A DNA stretch of 56,144 nucleotides from an uncultured Clostridia bacterium (GTDB taxonomy: Bacteria; Bacillota; Clostridia; Oscillospirales; Acutalibacteraceae). Under the pieces are notes generated by a model. That model was not told where the DNA came from. It searched no databases and was given only the letters and a program-made list of their open reading frames with translations. Each line of letters opens with the position of its first letter. Position 1 is the stretch's first letter. The DNA lies in the NCBI GenBank assembly GCA_937898195.1, contig CALEJD010000101.1, forward strand, positions 1 to 56,144, given 5' to 3'. The position numbers and the translations under genes were made by a program. Shown piece after piece: positions 1-7,824 of the stretch.

Positions 1-21
1 AGAGTGTTAAAAATTTTCATA

Positions 22-672
22 TTACTCACCTTTTTCTTCCTTTTCTTTATATTTTAAAAGTTCTCTTTCTAACTTATCAATTTTTGCATTTAATCTGCAG
101 AATTCTTGTGAAACAGGGTCAGGAATATGCACTTGGTCAAGGTTATCAACACGTTTGCCATTTCTCTTGATGACACGAGCCGGTACACCAACAGCAGTTG
201 AGTTTTCAGGAATTTCATCAAGCACAACTGCACCAGATGCAATATTTGAATTGTCACCAACCTTTAATGGCCCCAAAACTTTTGCGCCTGAACCAATCAT
301 AACACCATTGCCTATTGTTGGGTGACGTTTGCCTGTATCTTTACCTGTACCACCCAAGGTAACGCCCTGATAAATTGTAACATCATCACCGATTTCAGCA
401 GTTTCACCAATCACAACCCCTGTGCCGTGGTCAATGAAAAATCTTCTGCCGATTGTAGCACCCGGGTGAATTTCAATATTAGTCTTTTTTACAGCCTGTT
501 GAGATATTGCACGAGCAATAAATCTCATTTTATGACGAAAAAACCAGTTTGCAACTCGATACATTCTTATGGCTTTAAGCCCCGGATATAAGAAAAGAAT
601 TTCAAGGATGCCAGTTGCAGCCGGGTCACGCTCTTTGACTGTCTGAATATCTTCAATTAGTCTTTTAAGCAA
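22..672 (-). CDS. cysE: Serine O-acetyltransferase
   Basis: Acetylates L-serine with acetyl-CoA to give O-acetylserine, the committed step of cysteine synthesis in the cytoplasm. The 216-residue product has an N-terminal helical part and a left-handed beta-helix of hexapeptide repeats from about residue 67 to 175. The FIDHGTGVVIGE segment carries the expected catalytic Asp-His pair near residues 81-82, and a second conserved His lies near 117. I start it at TTG (670-672), because GGAGG lies 7 bases upstream and the frame further upstream runs through the T-box terminator. Transcription appears to be controlled by the cysteine T-box at 685-918. The C-terminal tail is charged and helical. The family assignment is firm; the TTG start is likely but unproven. 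Confidence 0.93.
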   Translation of the reverse strand: MLKRLIEDIQTVKERDPAATGILEILFLYPGLKAIRMYRVANWFFRHKMRFIARAISQQAVKKTNIEIHPGATIGRRFFIDHGTGVVIGETAEIGDDVTIYQGVTLGGTGKDTGKRHPTIGNGVMIGSGAKVLGPLKVGDNSNIASGAVVLDEIPENSTAVGVPARVIKRNGKRVDNLDQVHIPDPVSQEFCRLNAKIDKLERELLKYKEKEEKGE

Positions 673-684
673 AATTATTCCTCC

Positions 685-918
685 AAATAAAATATAAAGC
701 CTCCGTTTGCAAAAGCAAACGAAGGCGAATAATCGCGGTTCCACTTCGATTTATAACTCAATAGTTTATAACGCAACCACACGAGTGTGTATTTCCCCAC
801 ACCAACTCACGAATGCACTTCACAAAAGTTTTTTAAAATGGGCTTTCAGCCGGTGACCCATAATCTCTGATAAACACACTATTGCTACTCTTTTCGGTCA
901 TAGTCTTTATAAATATTA
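685..918 (-). promoter_or_regulatory. T-box riboswitch (tRNA-Cys type) leader of cysE
   Basis: The minus-strand leader holds the T-box core GTGGAACCGCG (734-744), followed by a 12-bp terminator hairpin (699-710 with 715-726) and a U-rich tract just before the cysE ribosome site. Upstream is a stem I-like region with GGCTGAAAGCC (about 841-851). After it comes GAAGTGCA, where the specifier would be TGC (815-817), a cysteine codon. Uncharged tRNA-Cys would be expected to favour the antiterminator and switch cysE on. The T-box and terminator are seen directly; the specifier assignment is a manual alignment to the usual GAA-x-codon-A pattern. Confidence 0.88.
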
Positions 919-924
919 TATGAA

Positions 925-953
925 ATTATATCACAATAATTTACAAAATGCAA
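925..953 (-). promoter_or_regulatory. Promoter of the T-box/cysE transcript
   Basis: TTGCAT (948-953) and TATAAT (925-930) are spaced by 17 bases on the minus strand. The -35 box abuts the pgsA stop codon at 954, so cysE has its own transcript despite following the recA operon closely. Confidence 0.75.
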
Positions 954-1544
954 TCACTTTGTAAAATCTATTATTTTTTTGCTGTCATTTAGATAAATTA
1001 TGCCTGAAATTATAGTTAAAATTGCGGTAATCCACAAAAGCCCATTTGAAATTAACGACAAATCGGGAAGTTTGTCAAAAATGCTCACATTTATTTTTGA
1101 AATAATTTCCCATACTTCACCTAAAAGCATTATGAGAATTGTGAATACCATTTGACTTACTGTTTTTATTTTGCCCCAAATATTTGCAGGAATTACAACT
1201 CCATTAGTTGCAGCAATCATTCTCACAGATGCTATTGCAAATTCGCGAACAAGCACAAGCATTATAATCCAGATATTGCAAAGCCCCATACTCATAAATG
1301 CCAGTAATGCAGATGTTGTGAGAATTTTATCTGCAATAGGGTCTAAAAATTTGCCAAAATTGGTTATCTGGTTATTTTTTCTTGCAAGGTGTCCGTCAAC
1401 AGCATCAGTAATTGATGCTATTGAAAAAATAATACAAGCAATTAAAAATTTATGTGAAAGCGTATCCATAAGTATTACTGCAAGAAAAATCGGTGTAATG
1501 AAAATTCTTGCAATTGTAAGCAGGTTGGGCGTGTTTAATTTCAT
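954..1544 (-). CDS. pgsA: CDP-diacylglycerol-glycerol-3-phosphate 3-phosphatidyltransferase
   Basis: Makes phosphatidylglycerolphosphate from CDP-diacylglycerol and glycerol-3-phosphate, the entry to phosphatidylglycerol and cardiolipin in the membrane. The 196-residue protein has several hydrophobic helices and a complete CDP-alcohol phosphatidyltransferase signature: D50-G51, A54-R55, G64, D68 and D72. Its ATG overlaps the rimO stop by four bases (ATGA), so it is translationally coupled as the last gene of recA-recX-rimO-pgsA. Other CDP-alcohol transferases share the motif, but length and neighbours favour PgsA. Confidence 0.92.
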   Translation of the reverse strand: MKLNTPNLLTIARIFITPIFLAVILMDTLSHKFLIACIIFSIASITDAVDGHLARKNNQITNFGKFLDPIADKILTTSALLAFMSMGLCNIWIIMLVLVREFAIASVRMIAATNGVVIPANIWGKIKTVSQMVFTILIMLLGEVWEIISKINVSIFDKLPDLSLISNGLLWITAILTIISGIIYLNDSKKIIDFTK

Positions 1545-2866
1545 ACAACTTCACCTGTTAACTCACCGTCAACCACATTCATAACTTCAACTTCGATAAT
1601 ATCACCATCATCAAGCTCATAGCCACAAGTGAAATAAATGAGTGTGTCGATTTCAGGAGCATCCATTGTTGTTCTGCCGTAATATGAATCGCTATAAGAA
1701 TCATAGCCCTCAACTATTGTAGGCAAAATCTTACCAACAAGGCTTTCGTTGAGTTCATCAAGGATTACATTTTGTCTTTCATTGATAATATCTGCGCGGT
1801 CTGCACGGATTTCATAATCCATCATACCGTCGAGTTTCGCGGCTGGTGTGCCCTCTTCTTCTGAATAGGCAAAGCAACCCATTCTCTCAAAGCGCATTTC
1901 TTCGACAAATTCGCAGAGTTCATTGAATTCTTCTTCAGTTTCACCTGGGAAGCCAGCAATAAATGTTGTTCTGATTGTAACACCATTTATTCTCTCGCGA
2001 ATTTTGTTAAGAAGTGCCGTGAGAGATTCACGGTCACCGTGACGGTTCATTCTTTTAAGCACGTTTTCATTGCAATGTTGCAACGGAATATCCATATACT
2101 TAACTATTTTTTCATTGTTTGCAATTTCGTCAATGAGTGCATCGTCAATTCTTTCAGGATAGAGATATAAAAGTCTAATCCACTCTATACCATCAACCAT
2201 TGAGAGTGCACGGAGTAATGGTACAAGTGCGTTTTTGCCATATAAATCTTCACCATAACGAGTTGTATCCTGAGCCACAACAACAAGCTCTTTGACACCC
2301 TTTTGGGCTAAATCTTTTGCTTCGGCAATAATGCTTTCACTCGGTCTGCTTCTAAATGGGCCACGAATTGACGGAATTGCACAATAAGTACAATGATTTG
2401 AGCAACCCTCGGCAATTTTAAGATATGCAGAATAAGGTGGAGTTGTGAGCACTCGGTCACCTTCGATTTTAAGGTTTTCTTTTGGTGGAAAACTCTCTGC
2501 TTTTTCACCGTCGAGCATTTTATGACAGATTTCGCAGATATCTTCATTTGCACCAATACCGATTACACCATCAACTTCTGGAATTTCTTCAAAAATTTGA
2601 CCTTGATAACGTTCTGCAAGACAACCTGTAACCAACACTTTGATTTCAGGATAATCTTCTTTATATGAAATCATATCAAGAATATTTTCGATTGACTCTT
2701 TCTTTGCGTCTTCGATAAAGCCACAAGTGTTAACGATAATCAAATCAGCTTCTAATGGGTCGCTTACAAAATCGAAGCCGTCTTTTTGAAGTTTTGAGAG
2801 CATTATTTCAGCATCAACCTGATTTTTGGGGCATCCAAGTGAAATCATACCGATTTTTTTATTCAT
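1541..2866 (-). CDS. rimO: Ribosomal protein S12 methylthiotransferase
   Basis: Radical-SAM methylthiotransferase that modifies the conserved aspartate of ribosomal protein S12. The 441-residue product has the N-terminal UPF0004 domain with three cluster cysteines (C12 in SLGCPKNQVD, C48 in VNTCGF, C82 in VTGC). The radical-SAM motif follows at C155, C159 and C162 (EGCSNHCTYC), and a TRAM-like domain forms the C-terminus. SLGCPKNxVD is typical of RimO rather than MiaB. I start at ATG 2866, with GGAGAAGA in front; an upstream in-frame TTG lies inside the recX end and lacks its own site. The start overlaps recX and the stop overlaps pgsA. Confidence 0.93.
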   Translation of the reverse strand: MNKKIGMISLGCPKNQVDAEIMLSKLQKDGFDFVSDPLEADLIIVNTCGFIEDAKKESIENILDMISYKEDYPEIKVLVTGCLAERYQGQIFEEIPEVDGVIGIGANEDICEICHKMLDGEKAESFPPKENLKIEGDRVLTTPPYSAYLKIAEGCSNHCTYCAIPSIRGPFRSRPSESIIAEAKDLAQKGVKELVVVAQDTTRYGEDLYGKNALVPLLRALSMVDGIEWIRLLYLYPERIDDALIDEIANNEKIVKYMDIPLQHCNENVLKRMNRHGDRESLTALLNKIRERINGVTIRTTFIAGFPGETEEEFNELCEFVEEMRFERMGCFAYSEEEGTPAAKLDGMMDYEIRADRADIINERQNVILDELNESLVGKILPTIVEGYDSYSDSYYGRTTMDAPEIDTLIYFTCGYELDDGDIIEVEVMNVVDGELTGEVV

Positions 2867-3485
2867 AAAAATCTTCTCCGTCAAATTCAGAAATAGTATT
2901 CAGGGCATTTTTAATATCAGAATAAGAATAGCCAAGTCGCAAAAGTGCGTCAACTGTTCTTTTCTTGCCCTTTTCGTCGTTTAATTTGTTTATATATTTT
3001 TTCTTGACTAGTATTATAATACTTTTTTGTGGCTCATTGTCAAGACTATCTACAGTATTTTCAATAATTTCACGGTCTATGCCACGAAACGCTAATTCTT
3101 GTTTAATTCGTTTCATGCTATAACTTTTTCGCTCTAATAAATCATTTGCGAGAATTCGGGCATATTCTTCATCATTTAAAAGACCTAATTCAAGGAGTCT
3201 TTCGCAGGCTTTTTGCGCTGACTCTTTTTCGTGACCTTTTTCGCATATTTTCTTGATTAATTCTTTCGTTCCATAGGGACGACGGGAGAGAAAATCAAGT
3301 CCTTTGTTATAAGCACGACGAAAACTGACCGTGTTAAGCAACTCGGTCAGTTCTTCTTCGTTTATTTCTTTATAATTTCTGTATTTTTCTGAATACCAAA
3401 AATCACTATCAACTGTTGCGCGATATTCTTCGTCAACATAGATGTGAATTTTATTGGCTTTACCTTGTTTTACAGATAATTTCAT
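2859..3485 (-). CDS. recX: RecA regulatory protein
   Basis: RecX-family modulator that binds RecA filaments and limits their activity. The 208-residue protein is basic and helix-rich, with the repeated three-helix pattern of the family: RRPYGTKELIKKICEKG, then LGLLNDEEYARILANDLLERK, then R-G-I-D-R-E-I-I. The ATG overlaps the recA stop by one base (TAATG), the usual recA-recX coupling, and the 3' end overlaps rimO. Length is normal for Firmicutes RecX. Confidence 0.9.
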   Translation of the reverse strand: MKLSVKQGKANKIHIYVDEEYRATVDSDFWYSEKYRNYKEINEEELTELLNTVSFRRAYNKGLDFLSRRPYGTKELIKKICEKGHEKESAQKACERLLELGLLNDEEYARILANDLLERKSYSMKRIKQELAFRGIDREIIENTVDSLDNEPQKSIIILVKKKYINKLNDEKGKKRTVDALLRLGYSYSDIKNALNTISEFDGEDFYE

Positions 3486-4585
3486 TATTCGTCATCATCC
3501 ACAGCAATATCAAGAGTTGCTCTTGCTGCTGCTTTAGTTGTTGGCACTTTTACAAGTTCAGGTTGTGCGATTGGTGCACTGCTCTTTCTTGTGTTTACAA
3601 CTTCTTGCATTTTTACGCGGATTTTTTCTTCAATTTCGTTTGCGAGTTCAGGTTGTTGTTTAAAGAGAATTTTAACATTTTCTCTACCCTGACCAAGACG
3701 CTCTTCACCATAATAGAACCAAGCGCCACTCTTTTTGAGAATATCGAATTTAACACCAAGGTCAACGATTTCACCGATTTTTGAAATACCTTCACCATAC
3801 ATAATGTCAAATTCCGCTTCTTTGAATGGAGGAGCAACCTTATTCTTAACAATCTTTGCTCTTGTTCTTGAACCAATAAATTCATTGCCCTGTCCTTTAA
3901 GCTGTTCAACACGGCGTACATCAATTCTGATTGAAGCATAGAATTTAAGAGCACGACCACCTGTTGTAACTTCAGGGTTGCCATAAACAACGCCAACCTT
4001 TTCACGAAGCTGGTTAATGAAGATTACAACTGTATTTGATTTATTGATTACACCAGCGAGCTTACGAAGAGCCTGTGACATAAGACGAGCGTGAAGACCA
4101 ACGTGGCTGTCACCCATATCCCCTTCAATTTCTGCACGAGGAACAAGTGCTGCAACAGAGTCAACGATAATTACATCAAGAGCGCCTGAACGAGCAAGTG
4201 CTTCTGCAATTTCAAGAGCCTGTTCACCGTTATCAGGTTGTGAAACAAGAAGTGAATTAACATCAACACCAAGGTTTTGTGCATATTCAGGGTCGAGAGC
4301 GTGTTCAGCGTCGATGAATGCTGCTTCGCCACCCATTTTTTGCGCTTCTGCAACAACCTGCAAAGCGAGAGTAGTTTTACCAGAAGATTCAGGTCCATAA
4401 ATTTCAACGATTCTGCCACGTGGCAAACCGCCGATGCCAGTTGCGGTGTCAAGTGAGATTGAGCCAGTTGGGATTGCTTCGATATTTAAAGCACCACTTT
4501 CGCCCAAACGCATAACAGCACCTTTACCATAATTCTTCTCTATCTGTAACAAAGCAGTTTCAAGAGCCTTTTTCTTATCAGCCAT
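3485..4585 (-). CDS. recA: Recombinase RecA
   Basis: ATP-dependent strand-exchange protein for homologous recombination and coprotease for LexA autocleavage. The 366-residue product has the Walker A motif GPESSGKT (residues 64-71), a Walker B-like VIIVDSVAAL segment, the DNA-binding loop region and an acidic C-terminal tail (DIAVDDDE). It heads recA-recX-rimO-pgsA. A consensus-like promoter (4627-4655) with a LexA-type palindrome just downstream of the -10 (4604-4617) indicates SOS induction. The ribosome site is GAGAGGAAC ahead of ATG. Confidence 0.98.
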   Translation of the reverse strand: MADKKKALETALLQIEKNYGKGAVMRLGESGALNIEAIPTGSISLDTATGIGGLPRGRIVEIYGPESSGKTTLALQVVAEAQKMGGEAAFIDAEHALDPEYAQNLGVDVNSLLVSQPDNGEQALEIAEALARSGALDVIIVDSVAALVPRAEIEGDMGDSHVGLHARLMSQALRKLAGVINKSNTVVIFINQLREKVGVVYGNPEVTTGGRALKFYASIRIDVRRVEQLKGQGNEFIGSRTRAKIVKNKVAPPFKEAEFDIMYGEGISKIGEIVDLGVKFDILKKSGAWFYYGEERLGQGRENVKILFKQQPELANEIEEKIRVKMQEVVNTRKSSAPIAQPELVKVPTTKAAARATLDIAVDDDE

Positions 4586-4603
4586 ATTTTTGTTCCTCTC
4601 AAT

Positions 4604-4617
4604 CGTACAAATGTTCG
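4604..4617 (-). promoter_or_regulatory. LexA (SOS) box of recA
   Basis: On the minus strand this reads CGAACATTTGTACG, one mismatch from the Gram-positive LexA/DinR consensus CGAAC-N4-GTTCG. It lies between the recA -10 and the start codon, where a bound repressor would block transcription. Confidence 0.8.
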
Positions 4618-4626
4618 TTTGATAGT

Positions 4627-4655
4627 ATTATATATTATTTCATTTCATATTGCAA
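4627..4655 (-). promoter_or_regulatory. recA promoter
   Basis: TTGCAA (4650-4655), 17-base spacer and TATAAT (4627-4632) on the minus strand, directly upstream of the LexA box. Confidence 0.75.
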
Positions 4656-4698
4656 GAACTTTTTTATATTTTATTTAAAATATTTTTTACAAAAACAC

Positions 4699-4727
4699 TT
4701 GCAATTTGCGAAACTTACTGTTATAAT
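4699..4727 (+). promoter_or_regulatory. rpmB promoter
   Basis: TTGCAA (4699-4704), 17-base spacer and TATAAT (4722-4727), divergent from the recA promoter. Confidence 0.75.
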
Positions 4728-4781
4728 GTCTCTTGTTGTAATTTGATTATTTATCCCCGTATACAAGGAGGTGCCTTTAAA

Positions 4782-4970
4782 ATGGCAAAATGCGAATATT
4801 GTGGTAAAGACGTTGCTTTCGGCATCAAGGTTTCTCACTCACACAGACGTTCAAACAGAACATGGAAACCAAACGTTAAAAGAGTTAAAGCAGTTGTAAA
4901 CGGCTCTCCTAAGAGAGTTTATGCTTGCACTCGTTGCCTTCGTTCAGGTAAGGTTGAAAGAGCAGTTTAA
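4782..4970 (+). CDS. rpmB: 50S ribosomal protein L28
   Basis: Structural protein of the large ribosomal subunit. The 62-residue product is very basic. It carries two CxxC pairs, CEYC near the N-terminus (residues 4-7) and CTRC near the C-terminus, so it is the zinc-binding (C+) form of L28. An in-frame extension runs to 4650, but AAGGAGGTG sits 7 bases before ATG 4782 and the upstream stretch contains the promoter. The gene is monocistronic, with its own promoter and terminator. C- paralogues of such proteins are often zinc-regulated; none is visible here. Confidence 0.96.
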   Translation: MAKCEYCGKDVAFGIKVSHSHRRSNRTWKPNVKRVKAVVNGSPKRVYACTRCLRSGKVERAV

Positions 4971-4992
4971 TTCAAAACAAACACGAAAATTA

Positions 4993-5019
4993 ACGCACAT
5001 CGTTTGATGTGCGTTTTTT
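4993..5019 (+). terminator. Intrinsic terminator of rpmB
   Basis: Nine-base-pair stem ACGCACATC/GATGTGCGT with a GTTT loop, followed by a run of T. Confidence 0.88.
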
Positions 5020-5078
5020 CATATGTTTTGTGGGCATTATAGACAAAGTAAATGATAAATCTTTGGGGATATAATCTA

Positions 5079-5107
5079 TTGATTTAATCTCTTAAAAAGA
5101 GTATAGT
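5079..5107 (+). promoter_or_regulatory. Promoter of the candidate small RNA
   Basis: TTGATT (5079-5084), exactly 17 bases, then TATAGT (5102-5107). It follows the rpmB terminator and has no protein gene downstream on this strand before the next terminator. Confidence 0.6.
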
Positions 5108-5112
5108 TTAAT

Positions 5113-5217
5113 GCAAGGTCTTGTGACCTTTAGGGATTCGTGTTGTACTTTATACGCAACGGATATGCAAAAGGAAAGGCATATCAGAAAAGCCGACTCA
5201 TTTGAGTCGGCTTTTTG
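5113..5217 (+). ncRNA. Candidate small structured RNA, unrecognised
   Basis: About 105 bases between a good promoter and a strong terminator, with no convincing reading frame. From the 5' end it can fold into a hairpin AAGGTC-TTGT-GACCTT (5115-5130), a weaker GTTG/CAAC stem (5142-5160), a perfect 7-bp hairpin GATATGC/GCATATC with a purine-rich AAAAGGAAAG loop (5162-5185), and the terminator stem (5190-5213). The purine-rich loop is a plausible target-pairing site that resembles a ribosome-binding sequence. It does not match SRP RNA, 6S or tmRNA motifs that I can recall. That it is transcribed is inference. Confidence 0.5.
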
Positions 5218-5220
5218 TTT
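5186..5220 (+). terminator. Bidirectional terminator
   Basis: AAGCCGACTCA pairs with TGAGTCGGCTT, followed by TTTTTGTTTT on the plus strand; the minus strand also reads the stem followed by TTTT. It would end the small RNA and, in reverse, the DUF4173 operon (stop at 5223). Confidence 0.85.
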
Positions 5221-5222
5221 TG

Positions 5223-6932
5223 TTATATTTCACTCCACACAGAAGTGTCTTCTTCAACTGTTACCATACCATCATACAAATCAGATTCATAATAGTCATA
5301 GTATTCGTAATCTGGATAATACCAACCTATTTCTGCTTTATTAAAATATTTTGTTGCAAAATATTCTGACAAGGTAAAACCAAAGGTCGTTTTATAGGTT
5401 GCAGTATATATCTTTGTTTCATTTTCATCATAGGTCACTTCGCTATCATCACCATACCACCCGCTGACATAGATTTCATAAATAACTCTTTCTGCGTCCT
5501 TTTCGACAGTTTCATTACCACATTCAGTAAGCTTATAAATATATGGAATTGATGATTCAGAAAGGTCTCCAAGAGTATATAAATCAATATTATCATGCAT
5601 ACCGCTGATATATGCATTCACATTATAGTGTGCTACTGTTCGGTCAATACCACAGATACAAAGCACCGTAAACAATGACAATGAAATCACAAAGGCATAT
5701 TTCATTGTTTCAAGTTCAGGGTTAAACACTCTTATTATAAATGCTACAATAACCACTGCTGTTGCAACCATAAACACAGATGTGCAAAGGCGAAGCACGG
5801 TAAGTCCGTATTCACTGATATACATTACCATTTTTGAAAGTGCTGTGATAATAAACAAAATGGTAAACACACTTATAAATGTCATTATCCCTTTAAGAAT
5901 AGGATTCAATTTACCATTTTCACGGCGAGCAGATTTCCACAAAATTCCACCCATAAGCACAAGATTTATAAATGCGATTGCTTCAGTTTCAAAAAATCCA
6001 CGGCGAGCATATTGGGCAAATGTAAATTCATATCCCGTTGGCAAAATTCCTGAAAATGCACTGAAGAAATATGCCGTCTGCGAAAACATATACACAAGAT
6101 AAACAAGTGCTATCATTCCAAGAAATGTTACTGCAAAGGGTGATTTTAAAGTTCTTGCTTTTTCAAAATTAATCGGTTTTGCATTTGTTTCATTTAATTC
6201 ATATTTACAAGAAAGTGCAAAAGACAATATGAAGCACAACAACGCAACAGATATTACAAGTTTTAGGATTGTCATTCCTAGACTTTCTGCAATTTTTCCA
6301 ACCAAGCCTTCAAAAGCTGCGTCTGCACTTGAAAGCAAAGGAATAACAACGATTAATACGGGTATGGCTGCTAAAACTGCTCCACCAATTTGTATTGCAG
6401 TTTTATTTTTATCATTTTTCAAAAGTGCTCTTATTGGTAACAGAAAATTTTCAAATGGTGTGATTATAATTGAGCGAACAACTTTAATTACACCGTCAAT
6501 AGTATCTGCTACTGTATCGTCAACCATTGAAACTGCACACAACACCGTTGACGAGAAGAAAATCACAAATGCTATGAATCTTGAAAGCTGGTCACCGGCA
6601 TAAAGGCTGAAAACAAGACTTGATGCTATCGCCAGAACAAGTGATGAAACAGAAATAAAAGTAAAATCACCATTTTTGAGCATATAAACTGCCAATGCTA
6701 CAACTAAAGCTACGGCACTTATTGAAAAACCTATTGCCATCCCACCAAAAAGTCCAAAGAATACAATGCACAGAGACAATACAGCGAAAATCCCAAAGAA
6801 TATATAATCGACAGTTTCAAGCTCAATTTTCTTTTGTGGTTTTGGTTGAATTGGTTTTCCATAAGGACTTATATAAGGATTATTTAATACTGGTTGATTG
6901 GAAGTGTTTGAATTGTTTTGAATATTATCCAT
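5223..6932 (-). CDS. DUF4173/DUF4153-type integral membrane protein
   Basis: A 569-residue membrane protein of unknown function. About 45 N-terminal residues are rich in Asn, Gln and Pro, then come roughly a dozen hydrophobic segments, with a hydrophilic tail of about 130 residues holding Tyr/Asp-rich stretches. The sequence FAQYARRGFFE near the middle matches the hallmark of the DUF4173 family. AAGGAGG lies 7 bases before ATG. It is the last gene of a three-gene unit with a DUF2975 protein and a small XRE regulator, which suggests an accessory membrane system controlled by that regulator. No enzymatic motif was seen. Confidence 0.72.
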   Translation of the reverse strand: MDNIQNNSNTSNQPVLNNPYISPYGKPIQPKPQKKIELETVDYIFFGIFAVLSLCIVFFGLFGGMAIGFSISAVALVVALAVYMLKNGDFTFISVSSLVLAIASSLVFSLYAGDQLSRFIAFVIFFSSTVLCAVSMVDDTVADTIDGVIKVVRSIIITPFENFLLPIRALLKNDKNKTAIQIGGAVLAAIPVLIVVIPLLSSADAAFEGLVGKIAESLGMTILKLVISVALLCFILSFALSCKYELNETNAKPINFEKARTLKSPFAVTFLGMIALVYLVYMFSQTAYFFSAFSGILPTGYEFTFAQYARRGFFETEAIAFINLVLMGGILWKSARRENGKLNPILKGIMTFISVFTILFIITALSKMVMYISEYGLTVLRLCTSVFMVATAVVIVAFIIRVFNPELETMKYAFVISLSLFTVLCICGIDRTVAHYNVNAYISGMHDNIDLYTLGDLSESSIPYIYKLTECGNETVEKDAERVIYEIYVSGWYGDDSEVTYDENETKIYTATYKTTFGFTLSEYFATKYFNKAEIGWYYPDYEYYDYYESDLYDGMVTVEEDTSVWSEI

Positions 6933-6934
6933 AA

Positions 6935-7174
6935 CTATGCCTCCTTAGAGTTTACAAGTGTAAGGTTGGCTCCGTCGGTATATTCTAAAATGTCACCTGG
7001 TTGGCAATTAAGCTCACGGCAGATAGCTTCAAGAGTTGAAAAGCGTACTGCTTTTGCCTTGCCTGTTTTGAGAATTGACAAGTTAGCCTGAGTGATACCT
7101 ACTCTTTCCGCCAATTCGCCCGATGTCATTTTTGCTCTTGCAAGAGCCATATCAAGATTAACTTTTATCGCCAT
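6935..7174 (-). CDS. Small XRE-family (YozG-like) transcriptional regulator
   Basis: A 79-residue Cro/C1-type helix-turn-helix protein that is almost entirely the DNA-binding domain. The core reads MTSGELAERVGITQANLSIL, followed by the typical YozG-like pattern of FSTLEAICRELNCQPGDILEY. I choose ATG 7174, with GGGAGAG upstream; a GTG nine bases earlier overlaps that site. It lies between the DUF2975 and DUF4173 membrane genes with only a few bases on either side. It probably acts on the repeated motif over the operon promoter (7679-7708), which is inference. Confidence 0.85.
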   Translation of the reverse strand: MAIKVNLDMALARAKMTSGELAERVGITQANLSILKTGKAKAVRFSTLEAICRELNCQPGDILEYTDGANLTLVNSKEA

Positions 7175-7188
7175 AAATATCACTCTCC

Positions 7189-7632
7189 CTAAACTGTCAT
7201 ATCATTTTCTTCTTTGATTTCGATTGCCTTACTGATTATATTGCGTACAACACGAACAATAAGACCGATAAACAATGCTGAAATTGAAATAATGATAAAC
7301 ATTGTAAATCTTAGTGATGCAAATCCACTTAAAACGCCAACATAAATGCAAAGCCAAGAAAGAATGGAAAGATATTTTACATTTTCTTCTTCAAACACGT
7401 TTCCTTTATCAACATTGAGAAGAATTTTATAAAGCAAAATTATTGCGCCCCACCCTGCTGGAACTGCAAGATATGTAACAACTGTCAGAAATTTTGCCAA
7501 ATAGTCTCGGTGGAAAAATTCGCACAGGAACTCAACAATCCAAGGTGCTCCCAAAGTGAGAATTACAAGTGCAATTGCAAAGATTGTTGTAAACGCCAAT
7601 GACAATGTAAGAGTTCGATTTTTATTTTTCAT
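7189..7632 (-). CDS. DUF2975 membrane protein
   Basis: A 147-residue protein with four hydrophobic segments (about residues 9-33, 47-68, 87-107 and 110-130) and a short charged C-terminus. Size, topology and the immediately following YozG-like regulator fit the DUF2975 family, which is recurrently paired with such regulators. Function is unknown; a membrane partner or sensor for the regulator is possible but not shown. It is the first gene of the operon behind the promoter at 7667-7695. Confidence 0.75.
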   Translation of the reverse strand: MKNKNRTLTLSLAFTTIFAIALVILTLGAPWIVEFLCEFFHRDYLAKFLTVVTYLAVPAGWGAIILLYKILLNVDKGNVFEEENVKYLSILSWLCIYVGVLSGFASLRFTMFIIISISALFIGLIVRVVRNIISKAIEIKEENDMTV

Positions 7633-7666
7633 AGGTTACCCCCACAGACTGTGTCTATTTTTCTAT

Positions 7667-7708
7667 AAAATACCATCGAATTTATCGTTTGTCAATAAAA
7701 TTTTATCG
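7667..7708 (-). promoter_or_regulatory. Promoter with repeated operator-like half-sites for the DUF2975 operon
   Basis: TTGACA (7690-7695), 17-base spacer and TATTTT (7667-7672). Two copies of CGATAAA(A)TT, at 7679-7687 and 7699-7708, lie 21 bp apart, two helical turns, and bracket the -35 box. This spacing suits a dimeric helix-turn-helix repressor. Confidence 0.6.
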
Positions 7709-7741
7709 AAAAACAGAAAAATTACAACATTGTAATAATAG

Positions 7742-7779
7742 TTACAAAAAGAAAACGGCGTGGTTACAAACCACGCCGT
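7742..7779 (-). terminator. Terminator of groES-groEL
   Basis: On the minus strand ACGGCGTGG pairs with CCACGCCGT and is followed by TTTTCTTTTT. Between it and the groEL stop lies a short run of TTTTGCA-like tandem units (7794-7822) with no evident role. Confidence 0.85.
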
Positions 7780-7824
7780 ATAGGTTTATTCATTTTGCAC
7801 TTTGCATTTTGCGTTTTGCACTTA

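Noticed and set aside
5113..5217. SRP (4.5S) RNA or another known small RNA in the rpmB downstream region
   Set aside because: The GGAA-type tetraloop with its conserved internal loop and the single long hairpin of SRP RNA are absent. I could not match any other family by eye.
7794..7822. TTTTGCA-like tandem units downstream of groEL
   Set aside because: Only a few short, degenerate units in A+T-rich DNA beyond the stop codon; not a CRISPR array and no evident function.
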